A stretch of 64,000 bases of DNA from [Clostridium] hylemonae DSM 15053 (lineage in GTDB: Bacteria; Bacillota; Clostridia; Lachnospirales; Lachnospiraceae): contig NZ_CP036524.1 in NCBI RefSeq assembly GCF_008281175.1, forward strand, positions 2,666,001-2,730,000. Reading direction: 5' to 3'. Positions 33,043 to 41,395 of the stretch are shown one piece after another (the stretch's first letter is position 1; the number at the start of each line of letters is the position of its first letter). The position numbers and the translations under genes are program-made. The notes under the pieces were generated by a model that saw only the letters and a program-made list of their open reading frames with translations, was not told the DNA's origin and ran no database searches.

Positions 33043-34383
33043 TTATCCTATTATAATGCGCTCCACCGGTTCCTTCACCGGGGCCTCCGTCTTATGCCCC
33101 CGCAGCGACAGTGCAAAAGTGAGGCTTCCGACCCGCCCGCAGTACATAAGGAAAATCAAGATGATCTTAGAGGCATCTGCAAGCCCCCGCGTGATACCGG
33201 CGGACATGCCGACCGTACCGATGGCGGACACCACCTCAAACGCCGCGTCTATGACAGGCTCTGCCTGGATCGTAATGATTGCCAGCACTGCCGCCAGAAC
33301 GAGCAGCAGGTTTGTACAGAGCACGGTACTTGCCTTCCGCACGGCGCCGTCATCCAGCCTCCTGCCAAATACATTACAGTACATCTGATTTCGGAGATTC
33401 GCCTTCATATATACAAGCAGCACGACAAAGGTCGTCGTCTTTATGCCTCCGGCTGTGGATCCCGGGCTTCCGCCGATAAACATAAGTATTACCGTCAGGA
33501 ACTTGCTGCTGTCTGTCAGCGCCCCTGTGTCGACGGTGTTAAACCCCGCTGTTCTGGCCGTCACTGAACCAAACAGCGAACAAAGTATCTTTCCGGAAGT
33601 GTCCATGCCCTGCAGCGTATTGTCTTTTTCAAACAGATACAAAAGAACCGCTCCCCCGAAGATCAGGACGACCGTCACCGTGAGTACGATCTTCGTGTGC
33701 AGACAATATCTGCCGGCATGCCACTTATGTATCGATATGTCATTCCATACGAAGAAACCGATCCCCCCGATAATTATGAGCAGCATGATCACAAGATTGA
33801 CCGTCCAGTCGTTATAATATCCGGTGAAGGAAGAATATGCCTCTTCCTGTCCCATCAAATCAAACCCTGCGTTACAGAATGCGGAGATGGAATGGAAGAT
33901 GCCGTAATAGATTCCCTTCACCCAGCCGAAATCCTTCTGGAAGCGCAGCGCCAGAATGACCGCGCCCGTCCCCTCAAATATGAGGGTCCCTATGATGATC
34001 TTCTTCGCCAGGCGCACGACGCCGCCTATCTGGAGTATATTGACACTCTCCTGAAGCGTGCCGCGCGTCCACAGCCCGATCTTCCTCCTCAGGACAATGG
34101 CAAAAAACACACCGATCGTCATGAAGCCGAGTCCGCCTATCTGTATAATAGACAGGATCACCACCTGGCCGAACATGGTCCATTTCTGCCACGTATCTGC
34201 AATGACAAGCCCGGTCACACAGACTGCGGAGGTGGACGTGAACATGGCGTCAACGAACGGCGTCGTCTGTCCGTCTTTACTTGCCGCTGGCAGCATCAGA
34301 AGCATTGTTCCGCAGAGGATGATCAGGAGGTACCCGAGGACGATCATCTGCGTATGAGTAAGTTTTTTCATCATCACGCTCAT
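33043..34383 (-). CDS. ktrB: K+ transporter membrane subunit (TrkH/KtrB)
   Basis: 446 residues with the four M1-P-M2 repeats of the superfamily. The selectivity loops are visible as TSTSAVCVTGL, SISAFCNAGFD, VTARTAGFNTVD and IGTVGMSAGI, each with the conserved glycine. The length and short N-terminus fit KtrB better than TrkH. It overlaps the upstream gene by 4 nt, and all five genes of the unit are closely packed. Confidence 0.9.
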   Translation of the reverse strand: MSVMMKKLTHTQMIVLGYLLIILCGTMLLMLPAASKDGQTTPFVDAMFTSTSAVCVTGLVIADTWQKWTMFGQVVILSIIQIGGLGFMTIGVFFAIVLRRKIGLWTRGTLQESVNILQIGGVVRLAKKIIIGTLIFEGTGAVILALRFQKDFGWVKGIYYGIFHSISAFCNAGFDLMGQEEAYSSFTGYYNDWTVNLVIMLLIIIGGIGFFVWNDISIHKWHAGRYCLHTKIVLTVTVVLIFGGAVLLYLFEKDNTLQGMDTSGKILCSLFGSVTARTAGFNTVDTGALTDSSKFLTVILMFIGGSPGSTAGGIKTTTFVVLLVYMKANLRNQMYCNVFGRRLDDGAVRKASTVLCTNLLLVLAAVLAIITIQAEPVIDAAFEVVSAIGTVGMSAGITRGLADASKIILIFLMYCGRVGSLTFALSLRGHKTEAPVKEPVERIIIG

Positions 34384-34856
34384 GCTATTGAGACCTCTTT
34401 TCCCATCAGCAGTGCACCGAGCTGTGCCTCCACTTTTCCGTCCGCTTTCAGGATCTGTATATGGAACCTCTTGTACACGCTCTCATTTTCCGCGTCATTG
34501 CACACGCTGAACAGGTATCCTGTTCCGTACATCTTTCTCATCAGATTGCAGAGCGAAAGATTATCGGCATCCGAGCCGGACAGCGCGATTATATACTGTA
34601 CATTCTCCCAGTTCTCCCTGACACAGACATCTTCTATATAAACGGCCGCCACCCCTCTGCCGGACAGCCATGCTTCCACCTGTCTCCTTAAGCTTCCGCT
34701 CCCAAACACAACGGCCCGGGGCAAAGGCTCCTGCTCTTCCTCTTCCTTCTGCAGATTCCGCTCTTCTTGTGCAAAATGGTCGATACGGAACATAAGATAC
34801 ATTCCGTAAGCCATTCCTCCCAGTACGATCAGCCCCAGTAAAATATTTGCCAACAT
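34380..34856 (-). CDS. Membrane-anchored degenerate TrkA-N-like protein
   Basis: 158 residues from ATG 34856 (AAGAAGGTG upstream). One transmembrane helix (residues 2-21) is followed by a charged linker QEERNLQKEEEEQEPLP. A Rossmann-like domain then begins AVVFGSGSLRRQVEAWL and continues YIIALSGSDADNLSLCNLM, as in TrkA-N. There is no TrkA-C domain, and the dinucleotide glycine pattern is imperfect. First gene of the operon. It may be an accessory gating subunit of the Ktr channel, which is inference. I know of no named family for this arrangement. Confidence 0.6.
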   Translation of the reverse strand: MLANILLGLIVLGGMAYGMYLMFRIDHFAQEERNLQKEEEEQEPLPRAVVFGSGSLRRQVEAWLSGRGVAAVYIEDVCVRENWENVQYIIALSGSDADNLSLCNLMRKMYGTGYLFSVCNDAENESVYKRFHIQILKADGKVEAQLGALLMGKEVSIA

Positions 34857-34954
34857 ATCATCACCTTCTTTTCTTACCTTAAGCATATACAATTTCTCGT
34901 TAAGACGGTAATAATATTCATATATCCGGTATTAAGATTGTATTTAGACTAAAT

Positions 34955-34983
34955 AGACAGATGGGGTCAGGCCCCATCTGTCT
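34955..34983. repeat. Hairpin carrying the GGGGTCAGGCCCC core at the sirC stop
   Basis: A perfect 12-bp stem (34955-34966 with 34972-34983) and the 5-nt loop TCAGG. The TGA stop of the precorrin-2 dehydrogenase gene lies in the loop. There is no T-run, so it is not a standard terminator. The core is identical to that of the repeats at 30.0-30.2 kb. Confidence 0.8.
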
Positions 34984-35440
34984 CCTCCAGCTGCTTTCTT
35001 ATTTCTTTCACCTTCCCGGGATTCTTTCCTCCCGAATTTATCCCGATCACGATCTCATCCTTCTGCACCACAGCCGGGAAATAAAAGTCACACAGCGACC
35101 TGTCGTCCGCCGCGTTGAACAGAATGTGTCCGCCGCATTTTTGTCCGAGCGCCCTGCACTCTTCTTTGACGCTTCTGTTCACTTCACGGTCGTCTGTCGC
35201 GGCCAGAACGAGGTGCGCCTCATTTATATCACCTTCTCTGTATTCTCTGTGCAGGCACGTGATCTTCCCTTCCGTCTCAAGCTTCACAAGCGCCGCCTGA
35301 AGCTTTGGCGCTATGACAGTGATATGTCCCGCAAACGTAAGAAGTGTCTCCACCCGCCTTGCCGCGACAGTTCCGCCTCCCACCACCACGATGTTCTTTT
35401 CCGAAAGGTCCACAAACAAAGGAAAATAAGCCTTCTCCAT
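34967..35440 (-). CDS. sirC: Precorrin-2 dehydrogenase (siroheme synthase N-terminal type)
   Basis: 157 residues. The NAD-binding motif VVGGGTVAARRVETLL and the continuation LVLAATDDREVN, FNAADDRSLCDFYFPAVV, IGINSGGKNPGKVKEIR match the CysG-N/Met8/SirC family. It oxidises precorrin-2 to sirohydrochlorin, feeding CbiK. ATG 35440 has GGAGG at 8 nt. It is the last gene of the corrin operon, overlapping nothing. Its stop lies inside a repeat-derived hairpin. No ferrochelatase domain is present, as expected for a SirC-type protein. Confidence 0.88.
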   Translation of the reverse strand: MEKAYFPLFVDLSEKNIVVVGGGTVAARRVETLLTFAGHITVIAPKLQAALVKLETEGKITCLHREYREGDINEAHLVLAATDDREVNRSVKEECRALGQKCGGHILFNAADDRSLCDFYFPAVVQKDEIVIGINSGGKNPGKVKEIRKQLEETDGA

Positions 35441-35444
35441 TTCT

Positions 35445-36092
35445 TTACCTCCGCTCATCCAGCATGTACAGAAGCGCATTGCAGATGCATGCCGCTATAT
35501 TGCTCCCGCCTTTTCTGCCCCTGGCGACTATGGACGGCACATCCTTCAATTCGAGAATCAGTTCTTTGGAACGCACTACATTCACGAAGCCTACAGGCAC
35601 AGCGATAATAACCTCCGGCTTCAGCGCGCCGTCTCTGACCAGCTCATGGAGCCGCACGAGCGCGGTCGGAGCATTGCCCACCGCAACTATCATTTTTCTG
35701 TCCAGCGCCGCGGCCTTGTCCATGCTTGCCGCCGCCCGGGTCGTCCCATTTTCCTTTGCGGCAGCCGCCACATCTTCATCCGACATAAAGCAGATCACCT
35801 CTGATCCGTACTCTGCCAGTTTCTTTTTGTTGATCCCGGCCTTTCCCATCTGCGTGTCCGTGACGATAACAGCGCCTTGCCGCAGCGCTTCCAGCGCCCG
35901 TTCTATGACACCGTCGGAAAACACAAGATTCTTTGCATAATCAAAATCTGCGCTCGTGTGGATGCACCGCTTTACAACAGGTTCTGTCCCCGGGACAAGC
36001 GGTGTATCTCCCAGCTCTTCTGTTATGATCTCAAAGCTTCTCGCCTCGATCTGCGCAGGCAGAACATTCTCAAGCCCAATATGTTCCATCAT
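35445..36092 (-). CDS. cbiC: Precorrin-8X (cobalt-precorrin-8) methylmutase
   Basis: 215 residues. The family blocks VKRCIHTSADFDYAKNLVFSD (with the active-site His), VTDTQMGKAGI, VGNAPTALVRLHEL and GRKGGSNIAACICNALLY are all present. It moves the C-11 methyl to C-12 to give cobyrinic acid. The start is one of two adjacent ATGs. I take 36092, with GGAGG 6 nt upstream, which overlaps the cobU stop. The longer frame to 36173 has no ribosome site. Confidence 0.93.
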   Translation of the reverse strand: MMEHIGLENVLPAQIEARSFEIITEELGDTPLVPGTEPVVKRCIHTSADFDYAKNLVFSDGVIERALEALRQGAVIVTDTQMGKAGINKKKLAEYGSEVICFMSDEDVAAAAKENGTTRAAASMDKAAALDRKMIVAVGNAPTALVRLHELVRDGALKPEVIIAVPVGFVNVVRSKELILELKDVPSIVARGRKGGSNIAACICNALLYMLDERR

Positions 36093-37072
36093 CTGTCCCC
36101 TCCTTTTAATGTCACGCCGATGCCGCATATGACCCGGTCGACCCGGCCCGCCGCCCGGGCAAGTTGTGTACATATGCGCCCCGTCTGTTCTCTGCAGGCG
36201 CGCTCAAACTCATCCACAGGCACGAGCCCGCAGCCGATCTCGTTCACAGTTATGACGATGTCCGGATTCCTTACGGCAATCTCCCTTGCAAGTGCTTCCG
36301 TACTCACTCCTGCCTCCATCATACGCCGAACGAGCCGCTCAAAATGACGTACCGCCTTACATGTATATATGTCGTCAAAGCCGCAGCTGCCGCCGTCCAT
36401 CCAGCGCTTGACACCGAATACACGCTCTGCATAGGCCGTCTTTCCCTGACACGCCCCTCCGGTTATTACTTTCATATGCGCGCCTTCCTCCTTTTCCGCC
36501 GTGCTGCTCTTTACAGCAGCAGGAATCCCACACACTACTTCCGTCACCTGTCCGGCCATCTTTGCCAGCCGCCGGTTGATCTCTCCGAGCGTCTCCCGGT
36601 ATTCCTTCATGCCGCCGGTCCCCGCTTCCCCTTCGCCGAACACATCGTTTGTCACGACCACAAGAACCCGGCACCTGGAATACAGTATCTCGATTCCTCG
36701 GAGCACCGCATCCACAGTGTCCGGGCCCGCCCCTTCCGGAGCGTACATCTCATTGGCCGTCAGGTTGGACATACATTCCAGCAGAACATACGCGTCCGCT
36801 CCCTGCACAGCCGCCTCATATACGGGTCCGCCTTCTTTTGCAGGCGTCTCGATGGCCGTGTAACACTCCACAGTCTCAAACCCCTTATCCCGGCGCATCG
36901 TGCGGTGCCGCCGGATCTTCTGCCTCGTCTCCGCGCCGAACGGCATCATTGCCGCTATGTAAAATAACCGGCCGGGCTTTTGCCCGTTGTTTTCCGCGTG
37001 AAGTCTGCAGATGAGATCTTCCGCAAATGCAGATTTCCCGCTTCCGCTTCCTCCTGTCACAAGATACAGCAT
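36089..37072 (-). CDS. cobU: CobU-type cobinamide kinase/guanylyltransferase with duplicated second domain
   Basis: 327 residues, where CobU is about 180. Residues 1-190 form a complete CobU: P-loop GGSGSGKS (7-14), guanylylation-type His in RRHRTMR (H56) and a typical end VVCGIPAAVKS. Residues 199-327 are a second, shortened CobU-like domain with P-loop GGACQGKT (205-212) and the signature VNEIGCGLVPVDEFERACREQ. They lack the His region, so this copy probably binds nucleotide only. CobU phosphorylates adenosylcobinamide and then forms the GDP adduct. The N-terminal half lacks the canonical NEVGxGIVP element that the C-terminal half retains, so the two halves may be complementary. Confidence 0.85.
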   Translation of the reverse strand: MLYLVTGGSGSGKSAFAEDLICRLHAENNGQKPGRLFYIAAMMPFGAETRQKIRRHRTMRRDKGFETVECYTAIETPAKEGGPVYEAAVQGADAYVLLECMSNLTANEMYAPEGAGPDTVDAVLRGIEILYSRCRVLVVVTNDVFGEGEAGTGGMKEYRETLGEINRRLAKMAGQVTEVVCGIPAAVKSSTAEKEEGAHMKVITGGACQGKTAYAERVFGVKRWMDGGSCGFDDIYTCKAVRHFERLVRRMMEAGVSTEALAREIAVRNPDIVITVNEIGCGLVPVDEFERACREQTGRICTQLARAAGRVDRVICGIGVTLKGGDR

Positions 37073-37099
37073 CTTATGTCCCTCCTGTGCCTATCGTCC

Positions 37100-38722
37100 T
37101 CAATTGTCTGCCGTCTCGATATCCGCATATCTGTACTCCAGCGCTCCTGTCGCCGGTATCTGGGCGATTCCTTTAATGTCCGGCCGGATCAGATTACAGC
37201 TCTTCATCGCGTACAGCGGTATGATATAAAACTGTCCGCCCACCGCCAGCTGCTCCGCCTCATGCATAAGCGCTGCCCTGGCCGCGGGATCCGTCTCCGT
37301 ATCAGATTGTCCTACCAGCCTGTCGTACGCCTCGTCCTGTATGCCGCTGCAGTTGTATGTGCTGTTGGATAATAGCATGGAAAGATAGGTGTAGGGATCT
37401 GCGAAATCGGCTGTCCAGTTCATTCTGCAAAGCTCAAAATTACCGGCCCGCCTCTCCGTATAATTTACCTGCAGCTCCTGTGCATTCAGCTTGATATCAA
37501 TGTTCAGGTTTTTCTTAAGCTGCTCCTGAATGACCTGCGCCGTATCGGAATCCATCTCGAGCGCGGGATAATTATAAGTAAGTTCTGGAAACCCTCTGCC
37601 GTCCTCATATCCCGCCTCTTTAAGGAGACGCCTTGCCTCTTTCACATCCTCTTTGAACGGCTTTTCGGCTCCGTCTACAAAATATTTGCCTGTCTGTCTG
37701 TCTTTCATATATTTTGCAACAAAGTTTACCGTCGGGGACGTATCCGCCCCGACGATCTTGCAGAGCTCCTCCCTGTCGATCGCCAGATTGATGGCTTTTC
37801 GCACCCGCACGTCGTCCAGCGGCCTGACGTTCAGATTCGGATAAATATATCTCGTCGCGATCGTATCTGTGACCTGCAGATCCTCTTTCCCCTCATACAG
37901 TTCCATCACCGACGACGGAAGTCCTGTCGCCACATCCACCTCCCCGGTCTCGTAGGCGTTGGCCATGGACTGCTGGTCGGCAAAGAAGCGGTACGTGATC
38001 TTATCAAGCTTTACCGCATCCGCGTTCCAGTATTTTGTATTCTTTTTCAGCACAAAGTACTGCTCCGGCACGTACTTTGCCAGATAGAACGGTCCGTTGG
38101 ACACACTCGTCTTGGGGTCTTTATCCCAGCCGCTGGACGCGTCGTCCGCATATGCGCAGCAGGAAGGTGTGTACACCGGCAGTCTGAGCAGATCCAGAAA
38201 ATATACACAAGGCTTTTCCAGTGTGAACGTAAGGGTATGATCGTCGGGAGTATCCACCCCCAGACTTGCGGCGTCTGCCTCGTTATTGTACACCGCCTCC
38301 GCGTTCTTGACCGGGAAGAGATAATTTGCATATCCGCTCCCGCTCTCCGGCTTTAACGCTCTTTTGATCGTATTCACAAAATCTGCCGATGTGACCGGCG
38401 TTCCGTCCGACCAGACCGCGTCTTTCCGCAGATGGAACGTCCACACGGTGGAATCTGCGTTCACCTCATAAGACTCTGCCGCCCGGTACTCGATATCGCC
38501 GTTTTCATCGAAGGTCAGAAGTTCGTCGAGGGCAGAGACCGAATACGCCAGATACGTAAGCGCTATCATCCCGGCCGGATCCAGTCCTCCCGTCTCACTG
38601 TTCACTGCAACTACGATCTCCTTTGTACTGCCTGCCGTCTCTTTTTCCTGTCCCGCGCATCCGCTCAGTGCGAGCACCCCGATCAGGCACAGCACGGTCA
38701 AAACGCTCACTGTTTTCTTCAT
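37100..38722 (-). CDS. Oligopeptide-type ABC solute-binding lipoprotein
   Basis: 540 residues. The signal peptide has lipobox LSGCAG. The SBP_bac_5 family pattern runs throughout (TVWTFHLRKDAVWSDGTPVTSADF, RVRKAINLAIDREEL, CRMNWTADFADPYTYLSMLLSN), closest in style to OppA/MppA rather than NikA. It binds a peptide-like ligand outside the membrane. It is the fourth component of a complete importer embedded in the corrin operon, so its ligand may be a corrin-related or tetrapyrrole-precursor molecule. That is inference. Confidence 0.83.
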   Translation of the reverse strand: MKKTVSVLTVLCLIGVLALSGCAGQEKETAGSTKEIVVAVNSETGGLDPAGMIALTYLAYSVSALDELLTFDENGDIEYRAAESYEVNADSTVWTFHLRKDAVWSDGTPVTSADFVNTIKRALKPESGSGYANYLFPVKNAEAVYNNEADAASLGVDTPDDHTLTFTLEKPCVYFLDLLRLPVYTPSCCAYADDASSGWDKDPKTSVSNGPFYLAKYVPEQYFVLKKNTKYWNADAVKLDKITYRFFADQQSMANAYETGEVDVATGLPSSVMELYEGKEDLQVTDTIATRYIYPNLNVRPLDDVRVRKAINLAIDREELCKIVGADTSPTVNFVAKYMKDRQTGKYFVDGAEKPFKEDVKEARRLLKEAGYEDGRGFPELTYNYPALEMDSDTAQVIQEQLKKNLNIDIKLNAQELQVNYTERRAGNFELCRMNWTADFADPYTYLSMLLSNSTYNCSGIQDEAYDRLVGQSDTETDPAARAALMHEAEQLAVGGQFYIIPLYAMKSCNLIRPDIKGIAQIPATGALEYRYADIETADN

Positions 38723-38733
38723 GTGTTTTCTCC

Positions 38734-40566
38734 TTATATCTGTGATGTCATCCTGTAATCTTTGCTCCGCTTTCCTGTATACGCTTCCGAGTAGAGGAAG
38801 CAGGAGACCTCGCGCCCGCCGAACCGGAAACGCTCCGGCCTCTTTTTAAAGCAGCACCCCATGGCATAACCGCACTTCGGCGCAAACGGACATCCTTCCC
38901 CCGGATACGCCTCTGCCGTCTGTTCTTCCCTGCGCAGGACTCCCTTTTTCCTTCTGGCCTTCAGCGGATCCGGAACGAGGATTGAGGAAAGAAGCGCTTT
39001 CGTATATGGATGCCACGGGTCACGGTAAACTTCTTTCGTACGCCCCACCTCCACCAGGCTGCCCGCGTACATGACCCCGGTCCTTCTGCTGATCCGTTTC
39101 ACCACATTCAGGTCGTGAGAGATGAACAGGCAAGAGATTCCCCGGTTCACCTGCAGTTCCTCCAGAACCTCCAGTATCTGTTCCTGGACCGCCATATCAA
39201 GTGCAGAGACCGGCTCATCGCACACAAGCAGCCCGGGCTCCGACATGAGCGCGCGGGCAATGCCGATCCTCTGGCGCTCGCCACCGGAAAAAGCCGCCGG
39301 GTATTTCCGGGCATCCTCACGCTTTAATCCCACGTAAGACAGCATCTGTTCCACCCTTTCCCTGCGCTCCTGACGGGTACAGCCCGTATGCAAAATGAGC
39401 GGCTCTTCTAGCATGGACTGCACGGTCATCCGGGGATTCAGGGACGTGTACGGATTCTGAAAGATCATCTGGACCATCCGCTTTGGCGCTCTGCCCCGTC
39501 CGTCCGGTTCTCCGCCGTCATACAGGACTGTGCCCCGGGTCGGCTTCAGAACACCGGCGATGATGCGGGCCAGCGTTGTTTTCCCGGAACCGCTTTCGCC
39601 CACAAGACCGAAGATCTCACCCTTTTCTATATGAAAAGAGACATCCCGGACAGCCTCCGTCGCCGCCCTCTTACTGAAGTTTCCCGCTTCCGGATACTCT
39701 TTTCCCACATGCGACACGTTAAGAAGCGTGCCCTCCCCTGCCCGCACATCAGACAGCTTCTGAAGTTCCCCTGCCCGGGCAAGCAGTTCCTTCGTGTAAG
39801 CATGCTGGGGATAATAGAAAATGTCTTCCACGCTCCCCTCCTCTGCCAGCGCCCCGTCATGCATAACGAGAACTCTGTCACAGAGCGAAGCGATCACCCC
39901 GAGATCATGACTCACAAAGAGGACTGCCGTCCCAGTCTCACGCCTGACGCGGCGGAACAATTCCAGCAGCTGCTTCTGCACCGTCGCGTCGAGCGCGGTC
40001 GTAGGCTCGTCTGCGATGAGAAGCTCCGGTTCACACGACAGGGCGATAGCGATGGCCGCCCGCTGGCACATGCCTCCGGACAACTCAAACGGATACTTCT
40101 CCATCAGCGCCGCGCCGTCACAGATCCCGGCCATGTCAAGAAGCTCCAGCGCCCGCTCCTTTGCCCGGGCACGGCTGCACTGCCGGTGCGCGCGTATCGT
40201 CTCTGTGATCTGGCGGCCGACTTTTACGGTCGGATTCAGACTCGTCTGCGGATTTTGAAACACCATGGCAATTTTATCCCCACGCACAGAGGCCATCCTC
40301 CGCTCATATTCCTTCTTCCCCTTTCCCCGGGACGGCGGCGTGATATCAGTCCCGCCGAGCTCCATTCTCCTGCAGACAACCTGCGCGCTGCCGGGCAGAA
40401 GCCCGAGGACCGCTTTCATAGCCGTACTTTTACCGGAACCGCTTTCGCCGACAATGCCGACGATCTCCCCGGACGCAGCTTCAAAAGACAGATGCCTTAC
40501 CGCTTCCTGCCCTTTCTGTCCGTCATAAAACTGTACATTCAAATCCTGTATCTTCAGCAGACTCAT
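38734..40566 (-). CDS. Fused OppD-OppF-type ABC ATPase
   Basis: About 610 residues with two complete ATPase domains in one chain. Each has Walker A (GESGSGKST, GESGSGKTT), a signature (LSGGMCQR, FSGGERQR) and Walker B (LLIADEPTT, LLVCDEPVS), plus the OppD/OppF C-terminal Cys-rich insert ending EGCPFAPKCGYAM. One polypeptide therefore supplies both nucleotide-binding sites. The open frame extends to 40608, but ATG 40566 begins the conserved LLKIQDLNVQF. It overlaps no neighbour after this correction. Confidence 0.9.
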   Translation of the reverse strand: MSLLKIQDLNVQFYDGQKGQEAVRHLSFEAASGEIVGIVGESGSGKSTAMKAVLGLLPGSAQVVCRRMELGGTDITPPSRGKGKKEYERRMASVRGDKIAMVFQNPQTSLNPTVKVGRQITETIRAHRQCSRARAKERALELLDMAGICDGAALMEKYPFELSGGMCQRAAIAIALSCEPELLIADEPTTALDATVQKQLLELFRRVRRETGTAVLFVSHDLGVIASLCDRVLVMHDGALAEEGSVEDIFYYPQHAYTKELLARAGELQKLSDVRAGEGTLLNVSHVGKEYPEAGNFSKRAATEAVRDVSFHIEKGEIFGLVGESGSGKTTLARIIAGVLKPTRGTVLYDGGEPDGRGRAPKRMVQMIFQNPYTSLNPRMTVQSMLEEPLILHTGCTRQERRERVEQMLSYVGLKREDARKYPAAFSGGERQRIGIARALMSEPGLLVCDEPVSALDMAVQEQILEVLEELQVNRGISCLFISHDLNVVKRISRRTGVMYAGSLVEVGRTKEVYRDPWHPYTKALLSSILVPDPLKARRKKGVLRREEQTAEAYPGEGCPFAPKCGYAMGCCFKKRPERFRFGGREVSCFLYSEAYTGKRSKDYRMTSQI

Positions 40567-40573
40567 CTTACCG

Positions 40574-41395
40574 TTATCCTTCCTCTGCCCGGCGGACGGC
40601 CTTCTCAAGCCCCGCGCCGATCAAATTTACTGAGAGTATCAGTATGCACAATACGAGGATCGGATACAGCATCTGGGCCGGCGCCACCTGTATCTGGCTT
40701 CTCGCATCCTGTATGAGTGTCCCGAGGCTTGCGGCCGGCGCTGAGATGCCGACTCCCACAAAGCTTAAGAACGCTTCTGTGAACATGGCTTTCGGTATGA
40801 GAAAGGTAAGGTTCACAATGATGGCCCCGGCGGCGTTCGGCAGCAGGTGCACAAAGAGTATCCGTCCTGTTCCTGCGCCGAGCAGACGGGCAGCTGTACA
40901 GAAGTCTTCCGATCTAAGCCTCCTGATCTCGCCTCTCACAATGCGCGCAAGCCCCACCCATCCGCCGATGCAGAAACCAAGCAGTATGCTGCCCGCGCTT
41001 GCTCCCATGACAAGCATGATCAGGATCACATAGAGAAGTGACGGGATCGAATCGATCACATCCGCCGCGCGCATAAGGAGCATATCCGTCTTTTCTCCCC
41101 CGCAGCCGGCAGCGCTTCCGTACAAGATCCCCACTGCGCCGCATATAACGGCGCTGCCGATACCGATGGAAAGGCTGATCCTCGTCCCGCTGAACACGCG
41201 CACGAAAATGTCCCTGCCGAACTTGTCCGTCCCAAAGAGATGGGCCAAAGAAGAAGGGGCATTGCGCAGTCCTGCGTTCTGAGCAGTATCCGTGTAAGGA
41301 GACAATACCGGGATAAGGACAGCCAGCGCTGTCATGACCGCAAGCAGAATGACCCCTGTGACAAGCAGCGGATTTTTCCTTAGATAAGTTTTCAT
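40574..41395 (-). CDS. Peptide-type ABC permease, DppC/OppC family
   Basis: 273 residues with six transmembrane helices. The N-terminal OppC_N region (LLVTGVILLAVMTALAVLIP, then HLFGTDKFGRDIFVRVFSGTR) and the EAA-like loop EDFCTAARLLGAGTGRILFVHLLPN are typical. ATG 41395 follows GGAGG and overlaps the stop of the partner permease by 4 nt. It forms the translocation pore with the DppB-type subunit. Confidence 0.9.
   Translation of the reverse strand: MKTYLRKNPLLVTGVILLAVMTALAVLIPVLSPYTDTAQNAGLRNAPSSLAHLFGTDKFGRDIFVRVFSGTRISLSIGIGSAVICGAVGILYGSAAGCGGEKTDMLLMRAADVIDSIPSLLYVILIMLVMGASAGSILLGFCIGGWVGLARIVRGEIRRLRSEDFCTAARLLGAGTGRILFVHLLPNAAGAIIVNLTFLIPKAMFTEAFLSFVGVGISAPAASLGTLIQDARSQIQVAPAQMLYPILVLCILILSVNLIGAGLEKAVRRAEEG

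Noticed and set aside
34955-34983. Reading the sirC-end hairpin as a rho-independent terminator
   Set aside because: There is no T-run after the stem on either strand, and the core belongs to the dispersed repeat.
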